A DNA stretch of 64,000 nucleotides from Sandaracinobacteroides saxicola (lineage in GTDB: Bacteria; Pseudomonadota; Alphaproteobacteria; Sphingomonadales; Sphingomonadaceae). Where the stretch lies: contig NZ_CP059851.1 of NCBI RefSeq assembly GCF_014117445.1, positions 3,088,501 to 3,152,500 of the forward strand. The letters are read 5' to 3'. Of the stretch, positions 56,061 through 64,000 are shown piece after piece. Every line of letters begins with the position of its first letter. The stretch's first letter is position 1. The notes beneath the pieces were generated by a model. It did no database searches and was not told the DNA's origin. It saw nothing but the letters and a program-made list of their open reading frames with translations. The translations under genes and the position numbers were made by a program.

Positions 56061-56888
56061 GTGAGCATCCTGCACCTGCATCTGGTTTCGGATTCGACCG
56101 GCGAGACGCTGGAATCGATGGCGAAGGCGGGCTTGAGCCAGTTCGAGGGGGTGGAGGCGGTCAAGCATTTCTGGCCGATGGTGCGGAGCGAAGGGCATCT
56201 GGACCGGGTGCTGGACGAGATCGCCGCGCGGCCCGGGCTGATCCTCTATACGCTGGTGGGGGGTGCGGTGCGGGCGCGGCTGGAGACGCGGGCGGCGGCC
56301 ATGGGCCTGCCGGTGGTGGCGGTGCTGGATCCGGTGGTGGAGGGGCTGAGCCGGGTGCTGGGGCGCGAGGCCAAGGCGCGGCCGGGGCGGCAGCATGTGA
56401 TGGACGCGGCCTATTTCAGACGGGTGGAGGCGATCACCTTCACCATGGCGCATGACGACGGCCTGCTGGCGGACGACTGGGAGCAGGCGGACATCGTGCT
56501 GGCGGGGGTGAGCCGCAGCAGCAAGACGCCGACCAGCATCTATCTGGCGAACCGCGGCTATAAATGCGCGAACATGCCGCTGGTGCCGGGCGATCCGACG
56601 ATGCAGGGGCTGCTGACCCTGAAGAAGCCGCTGGTGGTGGGGTTGACGGTGAGTGCCGAGCGGCTGATCGCGGTGCGGCGCAACCGGCTGACGGCGCTGG
56701 GGCGCGGGCCGGACGACAGCTATGTCGACCCCGACGGGGTGGCGCGCGAGCTGATGATGGCGCGGCGGCTGTTCGCGGACCGGGGCTGGCCGGTGATCGA
56801 TGTGACGCGGCGCAGCATCGAGGAGACGGCGGCGGCGGTGATCAACCTCTATAACCAGCGGGAAGAGCCGGCGGGGGTGGTGGGTTGA
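56061..56888 (+). CDS. ppsR: pyruvate, phosphate dikinase/PEP synthase regulatory protein (DUF299)
   Basis: 275 residues. Bifunctional ADP-dependent kinase/phosphorylase that switches PPDK or PEP synthase off and on. Family motifs: LHLHLVSDSTGETLESMAKA at the start and the P-loop-like IVLAGVSRSSKTPTSIYLAN followed by CANMPLVPGDP. I take GTG 56061, which gives the conserved N-terminus and normal length; an in-frame ATG at 56013 would add 16 residues overlapping a DnaA-like box. The gene is the first rightward gene after the origin candidate. Confidence 0.9.
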   Translation: MSILHLHLVSDSTGETLESMAKAGLSQFEGVEAVKHFWPMVRSEGHLDRVLDEIAARPGLILYTLVGGAVRARLETRAAAMGLPVVAVLDPVVEGLSRVLGREAKARPGRQHVMDAAYFRRVEAITFTMAHDDGLLADDWEQADIVLAGVSRSSKTPTSIYLANRGYKCANMPLVPGDPTMQGLLTLKKPLVVGLTVSAERLIAVRRNRLTALGRGPDDSYVDPDGVARELMMARRLFADRGWPVIDVTRRSIEETAAAVINLYNQREEPAGVVG

Positions 56889-57481
56889 TGGAATTGATCC
56901 TGGCGTCGGAGAGTGCGTCGCGGCGGGCGATGCTGCTGGCGGCGGGGGTGCCGGTGACGTGCGTGGGGGCGCAGGTGGATGAGGGGGCGATCCGGGATTC
57001 GCTGCGGGCGGAAGGCCGGCGGGTGCGGGATGTGGCGGATGCGCTGGCGGAGGCGAAGGCGGTGAAGGTGAGCCGCAGGCATCCGGGGGCACTGGTGCTG
57101 GGGGCGGATTCGATGCTGGCGTTCGGGGACCGGCATATTGACAAGGCGGAGAGCATCGCGGCGGCGCGGGACCAGCTGCGGGCGCTGCGGGGGCAGCCCC
57201 ACAGCCTGGTGAGCGCCGCGGTGGTGGCGCTGGACGGGGTGCCGGTGTGGCGGCATGTGGGCGTGGCGCGGCTGGTGATGCGGGACTTTTCCGACGCCTT
57301 TCTGGAGGAGTATGTGGCGGCGGAGGGGGAGGCGCTGTTGACGACAGTGGGCGGCTATCGGCTGGAGGGGTTGGGAGCGCAGCTGTTCAGCGCGGTTGAG
57401 GGGGATTATTTCACGGTGCTGGGCCTGCCGCTGCTGGCGGTGCTGGGCTATCTGCGGGAGCGGGGGGTGATGGCGGCATGA
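56888..57481 (+). CDS. maf: Maf-family nucleotide pyrophosphatase
   Basis: 197 residues. Maf/YceF/YhdE-type house-cleaning enzyme that hydrolyses non-canonical or pyrimidine nucleoside triphosphates. Start MELILASESASRRAMLLAAG is the P-loop-like family signature (S-x-S-x-R-R). GALVLGADSMLAFGD is the aspartate motif and TTVGGYRLEGLGAQLFSAVE, with GDYFTVLGLPL, the C-terminal block. The ATG overlaps the ppsR stop (TGATG). Followed by aroE with a 4-bp overlap. Confidence 0.93.
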   Translation: MELILASESASRRAMLLAAGVPVTCVGAQVDEGAIRDSLRAEGRRVRDVADALAEAKAVKVSRRHPGALVLGADSMLAFGDRHIDKAESIAAARDQLRALRGQPHSLVSAAVVALDGVPVWRHVGVARLVMRDFSDAFLEEYVAAEGEALLTTVGGYRLEGLGAQLFSAVEGDYFTVLGLPLLAVLGYLRERGVMAA

Positions 57482-58290
57482 GCTTGCCCGTCGCAGGCGT
57501 TGTCGGCTGGCCCGTCGCCCATTCCAAATCCCCGCTGATCCACCGCTTCTGGCTGCGGTGTTTGAGCCTGGACGGGGAGTATGTGCGGTTGCCGGTGAAG
57601 CCCGAGGCCTTGCCGGCGGCGCTGGCGGGATTGCCGGTTCTGGGGTTCCGGGGCGTGAATGTGACGGTGCCGCACAAGGAGGCGGCGCTGCGGGCGTGCG
57701 GGCATGTCGATGCCAGCGCGGCGGCGGTGGGGGCGGCCAATATCGTCTGCGTGCGGGAGGATGGCACGCTGTCCGCGCACAACAGCGACGTGCAGGGGGT
57801 GCTGGCGGCGGGGCTGCCGAAGGATGGGCTGGTGGTGATCGGTGCCGGCGGCGCGGCGCGGGCGGCGCTGACCGCGGCCAGCCTGGTGGGGGCGAAATCG
57901 GTGACATTGGTGGTGCGCGATGCGGCGAAGGGGCGGGCGTTGCTGGCGGCGTTCCGGCTGGTGGGCGATGTCATCGGGTTTGAGGAGGGGCTGCCGGCGG
58001 CGACGGCGATGCTGGTGAACGCCGGTCCGCTGGGGATGGTGGGGCAGCCGGCGATGCCGCTGCCGCTGCTGGTGGCGGTGGAGGGGCTGCGCGCGGACGC
58101 CAGCGTGTTCGACATGGTCTATGCGCCGCTGGAGACGGACTTGCTGGGGGCGGCGCGGCGGCGGGGGCTGCGGGTGGTGGACGGCTTGACCATGCTGATC
58201 GCGCAGGCGGCGGCGGCGTTCCGGCTGTTCTATGGGGTGGAGGCGCCGCGCGAGCGGGATGCGGAGTTGCGGGGGTTGCTGGGGGGATGA
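57478..58290 (+). CDS. aroE: shikimate dehydrogenase
   Basis: 270 residues. NADPH-dependent reduction of 3-dehydroshikimate in aromatic amino-acid synthesis. GWPVAHSKSPLIHRFWLRCL binds shikimate, and FRGVNVTVPHKEAALRACGH carries the catalytic lysine. Also AHNSDVQGVL with the catalytic aspartate and the Rossmann loop VVIGAGGAARAALTAASLVG. The C-terminus (GLTMLIAQAAAAFRLFYGVE) is intact. Coupled to maf by ATGA overlap. Confidence 0.95.
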   Translation: MSLPVAGVVGWPVAHSKSPLIHRFWLRCLSLDGEYVRLPVKPEALPAALAGLPVLGFRGVNVTVPHKEAALRACGHVDASAAAVGAANIVCVREDGTLSAHNSDVQGVLAAGLPKDGLVVIGAGGAARAALTAASLVGAKSVTLVVRDAAKGRALLAAFRLVGDVIGFEEGLPAATAMLVNAGPLGMVGQPAMPLPLLVAVEGLRADASVFDMVYAPLETDLLGAARRRGLRVVDGLTMLIAQAAAAFRLFYGVEAPRERDAELRGLLGG

Positions 58291-58311
58291 GGGGTGCTAA
58301 CTGCAGACAAA

Positions 58312-58400
58312 CACCCACCCCCGCTCGCCTTTGGCGAGTCGCCGCTGGCGCTTTGCGCCGTCTTCGACTTCCCGCTCTCCGCTTCGCGGGGCAGGAGGGG
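58312..58400. repeat. GC-rich dispersed repeat between aroE and coaE
   Basis: It starts CACCCACCCCCGCTCG and contains GCCTTTGGCGAGTCGC and CGCTTTGCGCCG mini-hairpins. It ends CCCGCTCTCCGCTTCGCGGGG with GGAGGGG, the same end block as the copy at 48309. It separates aroE and coaE by 160 bp, although these genes are usually close. Confidence 0.75.
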
Positions 58401-58450
58401 TATTGCGCGTCCATGCCCTTGTTGTTGATCGATACGATGAGAATTGGTCG

Positions 58451-59038
58451 ATGAGACGACCCGTGGTGATTGGATTGACCGGGAGCATCGGGATGGGGAA
58501 ATCCACGGTGGCGGCGATGTTCCGGCGGTTGGGGGTGCCCGTCTATGATGCCGATGCGGCGGTGCGGGCGTTGCAGGGGCCCGGGGGGGCGGCGCTGGGG
58601 CGAATCGAGGCGGCGTTTCCGGGGGTGACGGGGGTGGCGGGGCTGGATCGGGCGAAGCTGGGGGCGGCGGTGTTCGGCGCGCCGGAGAAACTGCGGGTGC
58701 TGGAGGGGATACTATACCCGCTGATCGCGGAGACGCAGGCGCGGTTTCGGCGGCGCTGGCGGCACAAGCGCTTGGTTGTGCTGGATGTGCCGCTGCTGTT
58801 CGAGAAGGGCGGCTGGCGAACGGTTGACATGACGGTGGTGGCGAGCGCGCCGGCGCGGGTGCAGCGCGGGCGGGTGCTGGCGCGGCCGGGGATGACGCGG
58901 GACAAGTTCGCGGGCATCCTGGCGCAGCAGATGGGCGATGCCGAAAAGCGCGCGCGCGCCGATCTGGTGGTGGAGACCGGCCGCGGGCGGTTGCTGACTT
59001 GGCGGACGGTTCGCGCGCTGGTGCGCGAACTGGGATAG
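58451..59038 (+). CDS. coaE: dephospho-CoA kinase
   Basis: 195 residues. Last step of coenzyme A synthesis, phosphorylating dephospho-CoA. P-loop VIGLTGSIGMGKSTVAAMFR, then GVPVYDADAAVRAL. LVVLDVPLLFEKGGWRTVDM is the family's DVPLLFE motif. ATG 58451 (MRRPVVIGLTG) is chosen because the upstream frame reads through the repeat. In Caulobacter-like genomes dnaQ follows; here acs follows instead. Confidence 0.94.
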   Translation: MRRPVVIGLTGSIGMGKSTVAAMFRRLGVPVYDADAAVRALQGPGGAALGRIEAAFPGVTGVAGLDRAKLGAAVFGAPEKLRVLEGILYPLIAETQARFRRRWRHKRLVVLDVPLLFEKGGWRTVDMTVVASAPARVQRGRVLARPGMTRDKFAGILAQQMGDAEKRARADLVVETGRGRLLTWRTVRALVRELG

Positions 59039-59047
59039 GAGTGGGTG

Positions 59048-60982
<1,935 letters not shown>

Positions 60983-60991
60983 AGTGTTCGT

Positions 60992-61006
60992 GTATATTGG
61001 ATATAC
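60992..61006. promoter_or_regulatory. GTATAT-TGG-ATATAC dyad upstream of vapB
   Basis: A perfect 6-bp inverted repeat with a 3-bp spacer, 5 bp before the vapB GTG. VapB antitoxins of the AbrB fold repress their own operons at such AT-rich dyads. It still looks intact although the toxin gene is broken. Confidence 0.5.
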
Positions 61007-61011
61007 GAGGT

Positions 61012-61275
61012 GTGACAAAGGCGGTTGCGAAAAGCAGGACATTCCAGTCTGGCAACAGCGAGGCGGTTCGCTTGCCGCGCGGGCTGGGGTTTGGCGTGGG
61101 AACCGATGTGCGGATCGAAAGGCGCGGCGATGAGGTGGTGATCGCGCCGCTGTCGCCGGAACGGCTGAACTTCGCCGAGATGGTCGCGAGAATGCGCAAG
61201 CTGGGGGTGCCGGCGGATGGCGTTCAGGCGCGTGAGCCGTTCGAATATCCGGAACGGCCGGGGCTGTTCGATTGA
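61012..61275 (+). CDS. vapB: VapB-type AbrB/SpoVT antitoxin
   Basis: 87 residues from GTG 61012 (VTKAVAKSRTFQSGNSEAVR). The swapped-hairpin AbrB domain is SRTFQSGNSEAVRLPRGLGF and TDVRIERRGDEVVIAPLS. The C-terminal tail (QAREPFEYPERPGLFD) would normally bind the VapC toxin. A TTG at 60997 would add five residues. It overlaps a truncated vapC by 4 bp (TTGA). If still expressed it would be an antitoxin without a functional toxin. Confidence 0.83.
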   Translation: MTKAVAKSRTFQSGNSEAVRLPRGLGFGVGTDVRIERRGDEVVIAPLSPERLNFAEMVARMRKLGVPADGVQAREPFEYPERPGLFD

Positions 61276-61445
61276 TTTTGCTGGACACCAGCGTGGCCAT
61301 TCCTTTGCGGGATGGTGAACCGCGATTGCTGGCCCGGATGATTGCGGCGACGGCGCTGGTGCGGGGGTTGCCACTGGCGACGTTGAACCCGGACGATTTT
61401 GCCGATGTGGCGGGCTTGCGGGTGGAGGATTGGTCGCAGGCGTAA
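61272..61445 (+). pseudogene. vapC toxin with an internal in-frame deletion
   Basis: The frame from TTG 61272 reads LILLDTSVAIPLRDGEPRLL, then ARMIAATALVRGLPLATLNP and DDFADVAGLRVEDWSQA. The first 14 or so residues are the PIN-domain start with its first catalytic aspartate. The rest is the C-terminal end (IAATALxxGLPLxTxNxxDF). About half of a normal PIN domain of about 130 residues is missing, including the central acidic residues, while the reading frame is kept. The product should be inactive. It ends just before the ftsH terminator. Confidence 0.8.
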
Positions 61446-61460
61446 GCGGGCCATGAAAAA

Positions 61461-61487
61461 GGCCGGCTGTCGGGGGGACAGCCGGCC
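61461..61487 (-). terminator. strong hairpin terminator of ftsH
   Basis: GGCCGGCTGTC (61461-61471) and GACAGCCGGCC (61477-61487) form an 11-bp stem with a 5-base loop. Read leftward it is followed by five T residues (A-run 61456-61460). It lies 21 bp after the ftsH stop and would also separate ftsH from the convergent vap genes. Confidence 0.85.
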
Positions 61488-61508
61488 GGTTTCAGGAGGT
61501 TCGGGCGA

Positions 61509-63488
<1,980 letters not shown>

Positions 63489-63594
63489 GGCAGACTCACT
63501 TTCGGCACTCCAAATAGGGACGGCGGGGCGTCGTTGCAATTGAACAAAAGTGGGAAGACTGTTCGCCGCAATCGATGAGAGGGATGCAGGCGGG

Positions 63595-63723
63595 ATGCTG
63601 AAACAATGGCGGAGCCGGTCACTGTGGCATGCGCTGGCCTGGCTGCTGCTGGTGGTGACGGCGATGGCTGCGGCCGGGACGCTGCTGTTCGTGGCGCTGC
63701 TGGCGATTGTCGGCTCGCTTTGA
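63595..63723 (+). CDS. possible 42-residue membrane protein upstream of argS
   Basis: [20 protein letters not shown] continues into [20 protein letters not shown] and ends SL. Basic N-terminus then one or two hydrophobic helices, a plausible small inner-membrane protein, with GGCGGG before the ATG. No family recognised. Divergent from ftsH, 66 bp before argS. Confidence 0.4.
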   Translation: MLKQWRSRSLWHALAWLLLVVTAMAAAGTLLFVALLAIVGSL

Positions 63724-63789
63724 CGCAGGCAATCGTTGCGGTTCCGGGCGCGGACGGGGTAAGGACGCGCGCTTGCAGCGGATGAGAGT

Positions 63790-64000
63790 GTGACGGTGAC
63801 CCTTTTTGATCGGTTCGGCGAGGCGGTGGACGCGGCGGTGGCGGGGCTGGTGGCGGAGGGTACGCTGCCGTCGGACACTGCCTTGCCGGTGCTGACGCTG
63901 GAGCCGCCGCGCGATCCGGAGCATGGCGACCTGGCGTCCAACGCGGCGATGGCTTTGGCGAAGGCGGCGCGCGCGAACCCGCGGGTTCTGGCGGTGCGGC
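63790..64000 (+). CDS. argS: arginyl-tRNA synthetase, N-terminal part (runs off right edge)
   Basis: 70 residues visible from GTG 63790 (or GTG 63796): [20 protein letters not shown] and [20 protein letters not shown], then [32 protein letters not shown] is the hallmark of the Add-1 domain that contacts the tRNA D-loop in class I ArgRS. Catalytic motifs lie beyond the edge. Confidence 0.88.
   Translation, partial: MTVTLFDRFGEAVDAAVAGLVAEGTLPSDTALPVLTLEPPRDPEHGDLASNAAMALAKAARANPRVLAVR

Overview
The window reads as chromosomal DNA of a GC-rich alphaproteobacterium, most likely of the order Sphingomonadales. The pointers are three large TonB-dependent receptors, a PEPxxWA-CTERM protein, a DUF6489 protein next to mnmE, and the ubiE-ubiB-coaBC-dut and mnmE-mnmG-rsmG-parA-parB gene orders. 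I cannot name the genus. All calls come from reading the sequence; no database was searched.

Layout. 1-10 kb holds transport and peptide use: a partial APC amino-acid permease, a TonB receptor, a TPR-sulfotransferase, an M24 aminopeptidase, a ChaA-type antiporter, two tiny membrane ORFs and a second TonB receptor. 10.2-17.7 kb starts with tRNA-Ala(CGC) and is a mosaic. Two RelE/HigB-like toxin-antitoxin pairs, an AT-richer orphan gene, an aldehyde dehydrogenase remnant and an AT-richer HEPN-domain gene resembling the anti-phage protein ApeA lie around ordinary genes (GFA-family, phhA, ppx/gppA, rlmE). A 146-bp palindromic MITE-like element follows. 18-37 kb is core metabolism: DUF2252 and GST, an MFS exporter, a long leftward series (ubiE, ubiB, coaBC, dut, a MoeB-like gene, DsrE, a membrane acyltransferase-like gene), acnA, uvrA, a GNAT/DUF1778 toxin-antitoxin pair, an FG-GAP protein, a YbaN-like protein and an acyl-CoA carboxylase subunit.

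37-64 kb is the replication and segregation end: parB, parA, rsmG, mnmG and mnmE with three perfect parS palindromes, then peptidases, a PBP4-type dacB, a third TonB receptor, a PEP-CTERM protein, rho, hemJ and hemE. A Caulobacter-like origin candidate between hemE and ppsR follows, then ppsR, maf, aroE, coaE, acs, a broken vapBC, ftsH and the 5' end of argS.

Two genome-scale signals stand out. First, the + strand is C-rich to the left and G-rich to the right whatever the gene direction, with the change at about 38-43 kb around parS and mnmG. That is roughly 15 kb from the hemE-type origin candidate. Second, GC-rich palindromic elements recur between genes and also inside three open reading frames (coaBC, uvrA, dipeptidase), where they are translated as extra low-complexity peptide.
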